Source: an uncultured Collinsella sp. (lineage in GTDB: Bacteria; Actinomycetota; Coriobacteriia; Coriobacteriales; Coriobacteriaceae). From it: DNA of 16,666 nt. Below the pieces are notes generated by a model that ran no database searches, was not told where the DNA came from, and worked only from the letters and a program-made list of their open reading frames with translations. Positions within the stretch are counted from its first letter, which is position 1; each line of letters opens with the position of its first letter. Location of the stretch: positions 1 to 16,666 of the forward strand of contig USOG01000016.1 in the NCBI GenBank assembly GCA_900556365.1, in the 5' to 3' direction. Shown here piece after piece: positions 1 to 7,077 of this stretch. A program made the position numbers and the translations under genes.

Positions 1-1580
1 AACCAATACCAGTTGCCCGGATTCTCGTCGGTGCCCTCCCACGCCAGAATGTGCGTGGCGACGCGGTCCAGGAACATACGATCGTGGCTAATGACCACCG
101 AGCAGCCCGGGAACTCGAGCAGCGCCGCCTCGAGCGAGGACAGTGTCTCGACGTCGAGGTCGTTCGTGGGCTCGTCGAGGAGCAGCAGGTTGCCGCCCTG
201 CTTGAGCGTGAGCGCCAGGTTCAGACGGTTGCGCTCGCCACCGGAGAGTACGCCAGCGCGCTTCTGCTGGTCCTGGCCCTTAAAGCCAAAGCTCGCCACG
301 TACGCGCGGCTGGGGACCTCGGTCTCGCCGACCATCATGTGGTCCAGGCCATCCGAGACGACCTCCCACAGGTTCTTGTCGGGGTCGATGCCAGAACGGT
401 TCTGATCGACATAGGAGATCTTGACGGTCTCGCCCACCTCGAGCTCGCCCGAAGTCAGCGGCTCCAAACCCACGATGGTCTTGAAGAGCGTAGTCTTGCC
501 CACACCGTTGGGGCCGATGACGCCCACGATGCCGTTACGCGGCAGGGTGAAAGAAAGGTCGTCGATGAGCACGCGACCGTCGAATTCCTTGTGCAGGTGA
601 TGGGCCTCGAGCACCTTGTTGCCCAGACGCGGGCCCACGGGGATGCGGATGTCGGTCCAGTCGAGCTTCTGGCTTGCGCGGGCCTCGGCCTCCATCTCCT
701 CGTAGCGAGCCAGACGGGCCTTGTTCTTTGCCTGGCGAGCCTTGGGCGAGCTGCGTACCCACTCGATCTCGGCCTCCATGCGCTTGGCGAGCTTGGCGTC
801 GCGGTTGCCCTGCGCCTCGATACGGGCGGCCTTGGTCTCCAGATACGTGGAGTAGTTGCCCTTGTAGGGATAAAGGTGACCGCGGTCGACCTCGCAGATC
901 CACTCGGCAACGTTATCCAGGAAGTAGCGATCGTGCGTGACGGCAAGCACCGCGCCCTGGTAGTTGTGCAGGAAGTGCTCGAGCCACAGGATCGACTCGG
1001 CGTCCAGGTGGTTCGTGGGCTCGTCGAGCAGCAGCAGGTCGGGAGCTTCGAGCAGCAGCTTGCACAGGGCCACGCGACGGCGCTCGCCGCCGGAAAGTAC
1101 GTTGACCGGCATGTCGGAATCGGGCAGCTGCAGGGCGTCCATGGCCTGGCCGAGCTTGGAATCGATATCCCAGCCGTCGGCGGCGTCGATCTCGTCCTGG
1201 AGCTTTCCCATCTCGGCCATGAGGGCGTCCATGTCGCAATCCGGGTCGCACATCTCCTCGCCGATCTTGTTGAAGCGATCGACCTTGGCGATCATGTCGC
1301 CAAATGCCATGCGCACGTTCTCGATGACGGTCTTGTCGTCGTCGAGCGGCGGCTCCTGCTGCAGGATACCCACGGTGTAGCCGGGGGTGAGCTTGGCATC
1401 GCCGTTGGAGACCTCCTCGATGCCGGCCATAATCTTGAGCAGGGTCGACTTGCCCATACCGTTGGGGCCCACGACGCCGATCTTGGCACCGGGGTAGAAG
1501 CTCAGGGTCACGTCGTCAAGGATCACCTTGTCGCCATGGGCCTTGCGAGCCTGATACATCTGGTAGATAAACTCTGCCAT
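1..1580 (-). CDS. ettA: EttA-like ABC-F ATPase, translational throttle (3' end cut by window)
   Basis: Soluble tandem ATPase of the ABC-F family. EttA-type members bind the ribosomal E site and couple entry into elongation to cellular energy level. The frame stays open from ATG at 1578-1580 to the window edge, giving 526 residues. First domain: Walker A GPNGMGKST at about 38-46, signature LSGGERRR near 162, Walker B LLLLDEPTNHLD near 185. A charged linker (about 240-300) carries RQAKNKARLARYEEM, the PtIM-type arm. Second domain: GPNGVGKTT near 355, LSGGERNR near 443, DEPTNDLD near 470. EttA proteins are about 555 residues, so about 30 C-terminal residues lie outside. An AAAGGA ribosome site lies about a dozen bases before the ATG. 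No membrane segments are present, so it is not a transporter. Another ABC-F paralogue is possible, but the residues and length fit EttA best. Confidence 0.9.
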   Translation of the reverse strand, partial: MAEFIYQMYQARKAHGDKVILDDVTLSFYPGAKIGVVGPNGMGKSTLLKIMAGIEEVSNGDAKLTPGYTVGILQQEPPLDDDKTVIENVRMAFGDMIAKVDRFNKIGEEMCDPDCDMDALMAEMGKLQDEIDAADGWDIDSKLGQAMDALQLPDSDMPVNVLSGGERRRVALCKLLLEAPDLLLLDEPTNHLDAESILWLEHFLHNYQGAVLAVTHDRYFLDNVAEWICEVDRGHLYPYKGNYSTYLETKAARIEAQGNRDAKLAKRMEAEIEWVRSSPKARQAKNKARLARYEEMEAEARASQKLDWTDIRIPVGPRLGNKVLEAHHLHKEFDGRVLIDDLSFTLPRNGIVGVIGPNGVGKTTLFKTIVGLEPLTSGELEVGETVKISYVDQNRSGIDPDKNLWEVVSDGLDHMMVGETEVPSRAYVASFGFKGQDQQKRAGVLSGGERNRLNLALTLKQGGNLLLLDEPTNDLDVETLSSLEAALLEFPGCSVVISHDRMFLDRVATHILAWEGTDENPGNWYW

Positions 1581-1671
1581 TTGCCTGTTCTATCCTTTCT
1601 ACCTGCTGTTTCCCTATTCTTGATTCGCCTTAGTGGAAACGAAATGAGGGAACCAGCTCTGAAACGTAACG

Positions 1672-1698
1672 AAAAAGGGGCATGGTTGCCCACACCCC
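1672..1698 (-). terminator. Rho-independent terminator of the sdpR-sdpI unit
   Basis: On the minus strand a nine-pair stem, GGGGTGTGG with CCATGCCCC (two G-U pairs), closes a GCAA tetraloop and is followed directly by five T. It lies 67 bases after the sdpI stop and before ettA, so it ends the sdpRI transcript and separates it from ettA. Confidence 0.8.
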
Positions 1699-1764
1699 CT
1701 AATACTACCTGGGAAAAGTCCCCCGGAACATACTATGAACTGCGTACGCTAGTTTTCCGCAACC

Positions 1765-2469
1765 TTAACGAGCGGCTCGCTGCGATTTGCGCCACAACAG
1801 ATACGAGTAGACGTAGACGGCTCCAACCGAACCAAACGCCAGAGCCGCAATCACCGCGGCGACAACTTCACTCGAAAGCACGCTGCCTGCCACGCCCATC
1901 ACAATCAGGCCAATACCCAGCACCATAAAGCAGGCGCCGCCAAAACGCTGCGTACGGCGCCAGTTCTCGGGATCGGCAAGCGCCCAGGGTGTCTTGATAC
2001 CGAGCGTATAGTTCTGCTTCACACGCGGCAAGTAGTTGCCTACGCCGATGAACAGCAAACCGACAACACCGGAAATCAGCACGTTAACCGAACCAACCGC
2101 CGGCACCACGCCCCAGACCGTAAGCTCACCCAACCAGCTTATGGCACACATGAATACCGTGAAAGCAATTACGAAGCCCTGGTAGAACTTGCCCGAGGTT
2201 CGATATGCCTCACCTTTGGGGTCGATGCGCGGCACCACGCAGAACATTGCGAGAAGCGCCAGAGGCAGCACGCCGAGCGCGGAGGCCATCCAGCTAGGAC
2301 CCCAACCGTCGACGGCGCCGTTCGCGCCCCAGTGCGTGGGAATCTGCGCAGGCAAGCTCGGCATCACCATGAGGTGCGCTACGACATTGGCGACGCACAG
2401 AGCGATCAGCGCAATCCACACGCGCGACGATACCCCCGTGGGGTGAATGCCCTTGTTTTCGTTATTCAT
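1765..2469 (-). CDS. sdpI: SdpI-family membrane protein (DUF1648 plus SdpI domain)
   Basis: A 234-residue integral membrane protein of the SdpI type, which in Bacillus subtilis gives immunity to the SdpC toxin and signals to SdpR. The N-terminal DUF1648 region has a first membrane segment followed by MPSLPAQIPTHWGANGAVDG, typical of the family. The C-terminal half carries the SdpI signature LGIKTPWALADPENWRRT. About six hydrophobic segments are visible. I start it at 2469, not at the longer ATG at 2511, because AAGGTG lies six bases before this ATG. This start overlaps the end of the repressor gene by eight bases, so the two are translationally coupled. No sdpABC toxin genes lie nearby. A general role in envelope stress or bacteriocin self-protection is therefore an inference. 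Confidence 0.8.
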   Translation of the reverse strand: MNNENKGIHPTGVSSRVWIALIALCVANVVAHLMVMPSLPAQIPTHWGANGAVDGWGPSWMASALGVLPLALLAMFCVVPRIDPKGEAYRTSGKFYQGFVIAFTVFMCAISWLGELTVWGVVPAVGSVNVLISGVVGLLFIGVGNYLPRVKQNYTLGIKTPWALADPENWRRTQRFGGACFMVLGIGLIVMGVAGSVLSSEVVAAVIAALAFGSVGAVYVYSYLLWRKSQRAAR

Positions 2470-2740
2470 CCTTATCACCTTCCGTGTTTGTAAAGCCCAT
2501 AAACCAGCCAATCAAATCCTGCATGACGGTGGTGTTTAAGCTGTATACGATGTTTTGGCCATGGCGCTCGTCGGTCACCAACCCGGCGTTTTTGAGCGTC
2601 GCCAAGTGATGGCTCAGCGACGGCTTACTGATATCGAAATGCTCGGCAAGCTCCCCCGCCGTGCAATTGCCCTCGCGCAGCAACTCCAAAATGCGCCGTC
2701 GCGTTGGATCGGCAAGCGCCTTAAAACCCTCTCCCGGCAT
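2462..2740 (-). CDS. sdpR: SdpR-like ArsR-family autorepressor
   Basis: A 92-residue winged-helix repressor. The order FKALADPTRRRILELL (start helix), CTAGELAEHFDISKPSLSHH (recognition helix), then VYSLNTTVMQDLIGWFMGF at the C-terminus closely follows B. subtilis SdpR as I remember it. It lacks the Cys-rich metal-binding motif of metal-sensing ArsR proteins, so a metal sensor is unlikely. An upstream ATG at 2758 exists, but AGGAGG lies between the two and four bases before ATG 2740, so 2740 is preferred. It is first in a two-gene unit with the SdpI-like gene. In the known system SdpI sequesters SdpR at the membrane when toxin is bound; that mechanism is inferred here. It probably binds the palindrome at 2789-2804 in its own promoter. 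Confidence 0.85.
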   Translation of the reverse strand: MPGEGFKALADPTRRRILELLREGNCTAGELAEHFDISKPSLSHHLATLKNAGLVTDERHGQNIVYSLNTTVMQDLIGWFMGFTNTEGDKDE

Positions 2741-2744
2741 AAGA

Positions 2745-2750
2745 CCTCCT
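2745..2750 (-). promoter_or_regulatory. Ribosome binding site deciding the sdpR start
   Basis: AGGAGG on the minus strand, four bases before ATG 2740. It lies inside the reading frame that would start at 2758, so the shorter form is the likely product. Confidence 0.75.
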
Positions 2751-2774
2751 CTCATCATCTCTCATGACGCGCAC

Positions 2775-2803
2775 ACTATACTCGATATTTAGATGTTTGT
2801 CTA
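2775..2803 (-). promoter_or_regulatory. sdpRI promoter
   Basis: Minus-strand TAGACA (2798-2803), a 17-base spacer and TATAGT (2775-2780). The boxes match the main sigma factor consensus at four and five of six positions, with ideal spacing. Transcription would begin about 28 bases before the repressor ATG. Confidence 0.65.
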
Positions 2804-2804
2804 A
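2789..2804. promoter_or_regulatory. Probable SdpR operator
   Basis: Perfect palindrome TTAGA-TGTTTG-TCTAA covering the -35 box and upstream spacer of the sdpR promoter. A further TTAGAT-like half site follows at about 2807-2812. Placement and AT-rich symmetry fit autorepression by an ArsR-family dimer; binding itself is inferred. Confidence 0.55.
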
Positions 2805-2822
2805 CTATCTAATCTTGTACTC

Positions 2823-2858
2823 AAAAAAATAGCCGCCTCCGCGTAATGCGAAGACGGC
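2823..2858 (-). terminator. Strong terminator with no gene in front of it
   Basis: On the minus strand GCCGTCTTCGC, loop ATTAC, GCGGAGGCGGC pairs over 11 positions including two G-U pairs, then TA and seven T. On the plus strand the same positions would be mismatches, so minus is the working strand. The only minus-strand sequence before it, after the divergent tcdA promoter, is the structured stretch 2859-2985. Confidence 0.75.
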
Positions 2859-2985
2859 CACTTCTCACGCTACAAACGTGTTTTGGAGTTGGCCAACCCG
2901 CTGCAACGGGTGCCATCTGCTTCAATCTTATGCGAACCCCGATCCCATTTCAACAAGCCCAAGGGCTCAAATGGAATCGCGATAA
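2823..2985 (-). ncRNA. Candidate structured small RNA
   Basis: Minus-strand stretch of about 160 bases without a convincing reading frame. It holds four successive hairpins. First, an 11-pair stem (arms 2969-2979 and 2940-2950, one G-U) encloses a small AGCC/GGCT stem. Second, a stem at 2890-2915 pairs TGGC-ACCCG with CGGGT-TG-GCCA. Third, a short CACG/CGTG stem lies at 2866-2880. Fourth is the terminator. In the outer stems, pairs that mismatch on plus become G-U on minus. I found no convincing minus-strand promoter at about 2990-3040 and cannot assign a family. Confidence 0.35.
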
Positions 2986-2995
2986 CACCTATAAT
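2967..2995 (+). promoter_or_regulatory. tcdA-tatD promoter
   Basis: A perfect -10 TATAAT at 2990-2995 with a weak -35 TCAAAT at 2967-2972 and a 17-base spacer. Transcription would start near 3002, about 38 bases before the tcdA ATG. The -35 box lies in one arm of the large hairpin at 2940-2979, which could therefore also act as an operator. Confidence 0.55.
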
Positions 2996-3028
2996 GGCGA
3001 TAGCTAAAACACGATTCGCTTCCCCATC

Positions 3029-3033
3029 GGAGG
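3029..3033 (+). promoter_or_regulatory. Ribosome binding site deciding the tcdA start
   Basis: GGAGG ends directly before the ATG at 3034, too close to use, but is six bases from the in-frame ATG at 3040, which is therefore the likely start. Confidence 0.8.
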
Positions 3034-3039
3034 ATGTCT

Positions 3040-3834
3040 ATGACCGAAACCGCTGCCGCTCTCGTCGAGACACGCGACACCAAGCTCGAGATCATCATGG
3101 GCCGCGAGGCACTCGATAAGCTCGCCGATGCTACGGTGTTGGTGCTCGGCTGCGGAGGCGTGGGCTCCAACTGCTGCGAGGCACTCGCCCGCGGCGGCAT
3201 TGGTCATTTCGTCATTCTGGACAAGGACATCGTCGCGCCCAGCAATATCAATCGCCAGGCTATCGCCTTTCACAGCACCATCGGCAAGCGCAAGGTCGAT
3301 GTTATGGAAGCCATGATCCACGACATCAATCCCACCGCCACCGTTATTAAACGCACCGAATACCTGCTGAGCGACAACATCGACGAGTTCTTCGCGAGCA
3401 TTTTGGAGCAGACGGACGGCAAGCTCGACTACGTCGTCGACGCCATCGACACCATCTCGGCCAAGCTCACCATTGCCAAATATGCTCAGGACCACGACAT
3501 TCGTTTGGTTAGCTCCATGGGCGGGGCCAACAAGCTCCATCCCGAGTGCCTCCGCTTTGCCGACATTTTCGATACGGTACGTGACCCCATGAGCCGCATC
3601 ATGCGCAAAGAATGTAAGAAGCGCGGAATCAAGAGTCTGCACGTGCTGTTTAGCTGCGAGGAATCGGTTAAGACCCAACCCCGCGACCCGTCCAACATCC
3701 ACGAGCGTACCGAGTTGGGTACCGCCAGCTTTATGCCGCCCATCATGGGTCAGATGATTGCCGGCGATGTTATCCGCCAGATCAGCGGGCGCGGCACCGA
3801 GCGCGTACGCGCCGACGGCCAACGCCTGGACTAG
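3040..3834 (+). CDS. tcdA: tRNA threonylcarbamoyladenosine dehydratase (ThiF/E1-like)
   Basis: Cytosolic ATP-dependent enzyme of the ThiF/MoeB/E1 superfamily, 264 residues. TcdA (CsdL, YgdL) dehydrates t6A37 in ANN-decoding tRNAs to cyclic ct6A. The nucleotide-binding loop LGCGGVGSN is at about 36-44, followed by ILDKDIVAPSNINRQ (59-73), then GKRKVDVMEAMIHDINP and the DAID acidic motif near 135. The run LHPECLRFADIFDTVRDPMSRIMRK is characteristic of TcdA and unlike ThiF or MoeB. No rhodanese domain or zinc-binding Cys pairs are present, which argues against MoeB. It is first in a plus-strand pair with the TatD-family gene, 14 bases upstream of it. Identification is fairly firm; activity is from family knowledge. 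Confidence 0.85.
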   Translation: MTETAAALVETRDTKLEIIMGREALDKLADATVLVLGCGGVGSNCCEALARGGIGHFVILDKDIVAPSNINRQAIAFHSTIGKRKVDVMEAMIHDINPTATVIKRTEYLLSDNIDEFFASILEQTDGKLDYVVDAIDTISAKLTIAKYAQDHDIRLVSSMGGANKLHPECLRFADIFDTVRDPMSRIMRKECKKRGIKSLHVLFSCEESVKTQPRDPSNIHERTELGTASFMPPIMGQMIAGDVIRQISGRGTERVRADGQRLD

Positions 3835-3848
3835 CAGGATGTCCTGCG

Positions 3849-4631
3849 ATGGAACCGCAATTCTTTGACACGCATTGTCATCTTGATTTGATGCTCGGCC
3901 CCGATGCTGCAGCCAGTGAGTCGGCGGCGTCGGGTCTGGGGCTCTTTGACTGCGGGGTCGACCCACGCGACTTTTCGGCCGCAAACGAGCGCGCCCGTCG
4001 CCTACCAGGCATCATCGCTGGCGTTGGGCTCCACCCCTGGTGGCTCGCCGATGGCCACTGTGGTTTTGACGAAATCAATCTGCTTTGCGAAGTTGCAGCC
4101 CAAGAGCGCTACATCGGCGAGGTGGGACTCGACTTTTCCGCGCGTTTTGCCGGAAGCGAACCGCTTCAAATACAGGCACTTGACCGGCTCTGCGAGGCTC
4201 TCGCGCAGCATCCTCTTACCGGGCGTGTGATATCAATTCACGCCGTTCGTTCGGCAGGAACCGTACTGGATATCCTCGAATCGCATGGACTACTCATCCC
4301 AAACCCCAGCTCCCCCGTTATCATCTTCCACTGGTTTAGCGGCACCTCGGACGAGCTTGTCCGCGCGCGCGATGCAGGCTGCTATTTTTCCGTCAACGAA
4401 CGCATGCTCGCGTCTAAACGAGGACGCGAATACGCACGACAGATTCCACTCGATCGTTTACTGCTCGAGACCGATGCGCCAGCCGAGCCAAACACAGAAA
4501 CAAGCGCACAGTCGCTCATCAGATCGCTCACAAGGACCTCGATGCGCATTGCCTCACTCAAAAACTGTGACGCAAAGCGCATCGAGTCGGTAGTTTTAGC
4601 AAATGCGCACTCTGTTTTTGACCTTCGCTAA
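3849..4631 (+). CDS. TatD-family metal-dependent hydrolase
   Basis: A 260-residue TIM-barrel protein of the TatD family, usually described as a metal-dependent DNase or a D-amino-acyl-tRNA-like hydrolase depending on the member. Metal ligands are all present: DTHCHLD (His9, His11), GEVGLD (Glu91), SIHAVRS (His131), IFHWFSG (His161) and LETDAP (Asp209). Length is normal for the family. The ATG lies 14 bases after the tcdA stop and is preceded by an AGGA about nine bases away, so it is probably co-transcribed with tcdA. It lacks the long C-terminal extension of some TatD proteins. I cannot say which subfamily (TatD, YcfH, YjjV) it belongs to; the compact form with Trp-rich HPWW is closest to YjjV-like proteins. 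Confidence 0.85.
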   Translation: MEPQFFDTHCHLDLMLGPDAAASESAASGLGLFDCGVDPRDFSAANERARRLPGIIAGVGLHPWWLADGHCGFDEINLLCEVAAQERYIGEVGLDFSARFAGSEPLQIQALDRLCEALAQHPLTGRVISIHAVRSAGTVLDILESHGLLIPNPSSPVIIFHWFSGTSDELVRARDAGCYFSVNERMLASKRGREYARQIPLDRLLLETDAPAEPNTETSAQSLIRSLTRTSMRIASLKNCDAKRIESVVLANAHSVFDLR

Positions 4632-4641
4632 CCCCTGTGGG

Positions 4642-4683
4642 CAAAAATGCCAAGGGACATGCGAATCGCACAACGCAGTCCCT
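4642..4683 (-). terminator. Possible terminator at the end of the ten-gene cluster
   Basis: Stem of AGGGAC plus CGCA/TGCG with one bulged base (arms 4653-4663 and 4674-4683), ten-base loop. On the minus strand TTGGCA and then five T (4643-4647) follow. It lies between the convergent FGGY kinase and tatD genes. On the plus strand no T run follows, so termination of tatD here is doubtful. Confidence 0.5.
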
Positions 4684-4710
4684 ATTGGTAGGCAGTACAA
4701 TTCGGCAGCA

Positions 4711-6228
4711 TTACACCAATTCGTGCATGAGATCACGGTTGCGTGCATACAATTCGTCAAAGATATGACGACGCGATGCATATAACTCGTGGGCAGCCAT
4801 ATCGGGCACGATTGTTTGCGCAACGCCAAGGACTTGGGCGAGCTCATCCCATGATGCATAGGCGCCACCTGCGAGAGCTGCCATGATGGCATCACCGAAG
4901 CATGCGCCCACCGTAACCTTGGCAACCGAGACCTCGCGCCCGCATACGTCGGCGATAGCCTGCATCCAAACTGGATTCTTGGTTCCACCTCCGACAAGCA
5001 TAATGCGCCCAATTGGCAGTCCATGCTCTCGCTCGATAATGTCGACATGGGATGCAACGGTATACGCGACGCCTTCCAAGGCGGCGCGAACCATATGGGC
5101 TCGCGTATGCCTTCCGGTCAGGCCAAAGAAGACGCCACGCGCCTCGGGATCGTTGAGCGGAGTACGCTCCCCCGCAAAGTACGGCAGACACAGGAGCCCA
5201 TCGGCACCCGGCGCCACGTCGGCGGCATCATGCGCCATAACCGAATAGGCATCGGGACCACCGTGGCCCTCGGCCTCTACGGCGTCGCGATACAGCTCTT
5301 GGCGCAGCCACGATGTGAGTGCGCCCGCCGTATTGGTCCCCGCGCAGATCCCGTAAGTTCCGGGAATGATAAACGTCCCCGGCCACAGGCGGGCATCATC
5401 GATCATATGATCAGCTAGGTAGATGAAATACGCCGTACTCCCCAACTGAACCATCATATCGCCGGGACGGAATACACCCGTCGAAATGGCCTCGGCACCA
5501 GAGTCGCCCGTTCCCACTAAGACAGGTGTCCCTGCCGCGAGCCCCGTCGCCTCAGCCGCACGCTGCGTAATCACCCCGGCAATATCGGTAGCCGACATCA
5601 CCTCCGCCATCTGGTCAGGCCGGCAGAAACGAGCACATTCCCGAGCATCAACCTTCCAGGTGTAGCGGTCGTATAGGGGAAGAAAATCCTCCGCTAAATA
5701 ACGGTCCACCGTAAAACGCCCCGTCAACTTTGCGCACAGAAACGATGACGCCGTCAGGAACTTCGCGGCACGTTCGTGCACCTCGGGCATATTCTCCTTA
5801 AACCACAAGATCTTGGGAGCAATATCTGACGAACAGGGATCATGCCCGAAAAGCTCGCGTGCGCGATCTGACCCATATTCGGAAAGGAGCTCGTCAATCT
5901 GCGGCTTCGAACGTGCATCGACTCCATACAAAATCGCGGGCGCCAGCGCGTTGCACTCGGTATCGACCGGCACACAGTCGCAACCCAATGCGGAAAGGCC
6001 CACGCATCCGATCTGTGCCGCGTTAACCCCCGATCGCGCCACCAGCTCGCGCGACAAGCGGCAAAAATCGCCCCACCAAACTGCCTCCGCATCATGCTGG
6101 TACCATCCATCACACGGGTTGTCCGTCTCGTGTCCACAAGAGGCTTGGCAAACGATGTTGCATCGATCATCGATTAAAACGCCTTTAGAGGCGCTTGTCC
6201 CAATATCAATACCCAGATAGAGCGCCAT
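4711..6228 (-). CDS. FGGY-family sugar kinase, xylulokinase-like
   Basis: Cytosolic ATP-dependent carbohydrate kinase of 505 residues, the usual size for FGGY kinases. The N-terminal phosphate loop is GIDIGTSASKG (6-16). The mid-protein segment GTGDSGAEAISTG carries the expected catalytic Asp, and PGDMMVQLGSTAYF follows. The C-terminal ATP domain has LPYFAGERTPLNDPEARG, MVRAALEGVAYT and LVGGGTKNPVWMQ. The pattern is closest to xylulokinase-like members and unlike glycerol kinase, but substrate cannot be read from sequence (ketopentose, tetritol or modified sugar are all possible). It is last in the cluster; its ATG is six bases after the BtpA stop, with GGGGAG about nine bases before it. It would phosphorylate a product or alternative substrate of module B. 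Confidence 0.85.
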   Translation of the reverse strand: MALYLGIDIGTSASKGVLIDDRCNIVCQASCGHETDNPCDGWYQHDAEAVWWGDFCRLSRELVARSGVNAAQIGCVGLSALGCDCVPVDTECNALAPAILYGVDARSKPQIDELLSEYGSDRARELFGHDPCSSDIAPKILWFKENMPEVHERAAKFLTASSFLCAKLTGRFTVDRYLAEDFLPLYDRYTWKVDARECARFCRPDQMAEVMSATDIAGVITQRAAEATGLAAGTPVLVGTGDSGAEAISTGVFRPGDMMVQLGSTAYFIYLADHMIDDARLWPGTFIIPGTYGICAGTNTAGALTSWLRQELYRDAVEAEGHGGPDAYSVMAHDAADVAPGADGLLCLPYFAGERTPLNDPEARGVFFGLTGRHTRAHMVRAALEGVAYTVASHVDIIEREHGLPIGRIMLVGGGTKNPVWMQAIADVCGREVSVAKVTVGACFGDAIMAALAGGAYASWDELAQVLGVAQTIVPDMAAHELYASRRHIFDELYARNRDLMHELV

Positions 6229-6234
6229 AGGTGC

Positions 6235-7044
6235 CTACTCCCCTCGCGCCGTACGAGCGGCAGCCATAAAACGAGCTACCCGCTCAACATCAACCGGGGC
6301 ATCCAGCTTTCCGTCGCGCTTTAAGCAGGTGCCGACAAACGCGCCATCGTAGTGAGCAAATACGTCAGCCACGGTATTTTCGCGACAACCGGTGCCACAT
6401 ACCACGGGTACTTCGCCAACACGCTCGCGGACTTCATCGGCAAGCTCGCCCGAAGCGCCACGACCGGCAGCCGAACCGCCGATGACCATTGCATCCGGAA
6501 GGCAATTAAAGAGAAGTGAATCGGCAATGTCCGCAGTCGTGCGGTCGTTGAGATAAACCTCCCCCTCGCTCGTGATGAAGTGAAAAAGCTTGAGGTCGTC
6601 CAAGCGCAGCGCCGCCTTGCGACGCATGGTGTGAGCGAAATCTCGGTTAATCAGCCCAAGATCACCGGCCCAGGCACCGCAAAAATTGCAGCGTGTGAAC
6701 TGCGCGTCGACGGCAGCGCACAGCTCGATTGTGGCATCACCATCGTAAATAGCCTCAGCTCCCCAAGGGGTCGACAGATCATGGGATAGAGCCCCGATTA
6801 CATAGCCCATCGATGCAAGGGTTGAGGGAGAAACGTGCTGCTCATAGGGCATCGAGAGCTCATTGGTAATCAAAATGCCATCGACACCGCCCTGCTGCAA
6901 CGCCTCGAGATCGCGCTTGGCGGCTTCCACGACCTGCGACACGCTTCCGCCCGGGTAATACAGTGGATCGCCCGGCAGAGGACGCAGGTGCAGCATTCCG
7001 ATAATCGGCTTTTCGGTCTTGAACATCGAGGTTAGAAACGACAT
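6235..7044 (-). CDS. BtpA/SgcQ-family TIM-barrel protein
   Basis: A 269-residue protein of the BtpA/SgcQ family, whose biochemical role is not firmly known. BtpA was first linked to photosystem I stability and SgcQ belongs to an E. coli sugar operon. Family landmarks: IIGMLHLRPLPGDP near the N-terminus, GGVDGILITNELSMPY, AMVIGGSAAGRGAS, and CGTGCRENTVADVFAHYDGAFVGTCLKRDG, a phosphate-binding-like half of a TIM barrel. The usual PLGVNVLRN-like stretch is replaced by PWGAEAIYDGD, and a Cys pair occurs in RCNFCGAWAG. Start 7044 is preferred over 7059 because AAGGAG lies six bases before it. It is tightly packed with the FGGY kinase (six bases) and follows yjbQ by 33, so a metabolic role in module B is likely. 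Confidence 0.8.
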   Translation of the reverse strand: MSFLTSMFKTEKPIIGMLHLRPLPGDPLYYPGGSVSQVVEAAKRDLEALQQGGVDGILITNELSMPYEQHVSPSTLASMGYVIGALSHDLSTPWGAEAIYDGDATIELCAAVDAQFTRCNFCGAWAGDLGLINRDFAHTMRRKAALRLDDLKLFHFITSEGEVYLNDRTTADIADSLLFNCLPDAMVIGGSAAGRGASGELADEVRERVGEVPVVCGTGCRENTVADVFAHYDGAFVGTCLKRDGKLDAPVDVERVARFMAAARTARGE

Positions 7045-7050
7045 AACGTG

Positions 7051-7056
7051 CTCCTT
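7051..7056 (-). promoter_or_regulatory. Ribosome binding site deciding the btpA-like start
   Basis: AAGGAG on the minus strand, six bases before ATG 7044. It lies within the longer frame beginning at 7059, which it rules against. Confidence 0.75.
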
Positions 7057-7077
7057 CATAGAGTTATTGCAGGGACG

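Noticed and set aside
51..1928. Long plus-strand open frame of 625 codons
   Set aside because: It lies antisense to the ABC-F gene, shows no domain, and its composition (Leu, Val, Gln, His rich) is that of a mirror frame in a GC-rich gene.
2866..2884. Plus-strand CACG/CGTG stem followed by TTTT as a terminator
   Set aside because: The stem has only four pairs and no plus-strand gene lies upstream.
3004..3984. Minus-strand open frame of 326 codons over tcdA
   Set aside because: Antisense to a well-supported ThiF-fold gene, with no motif and no ribosome site of its own.
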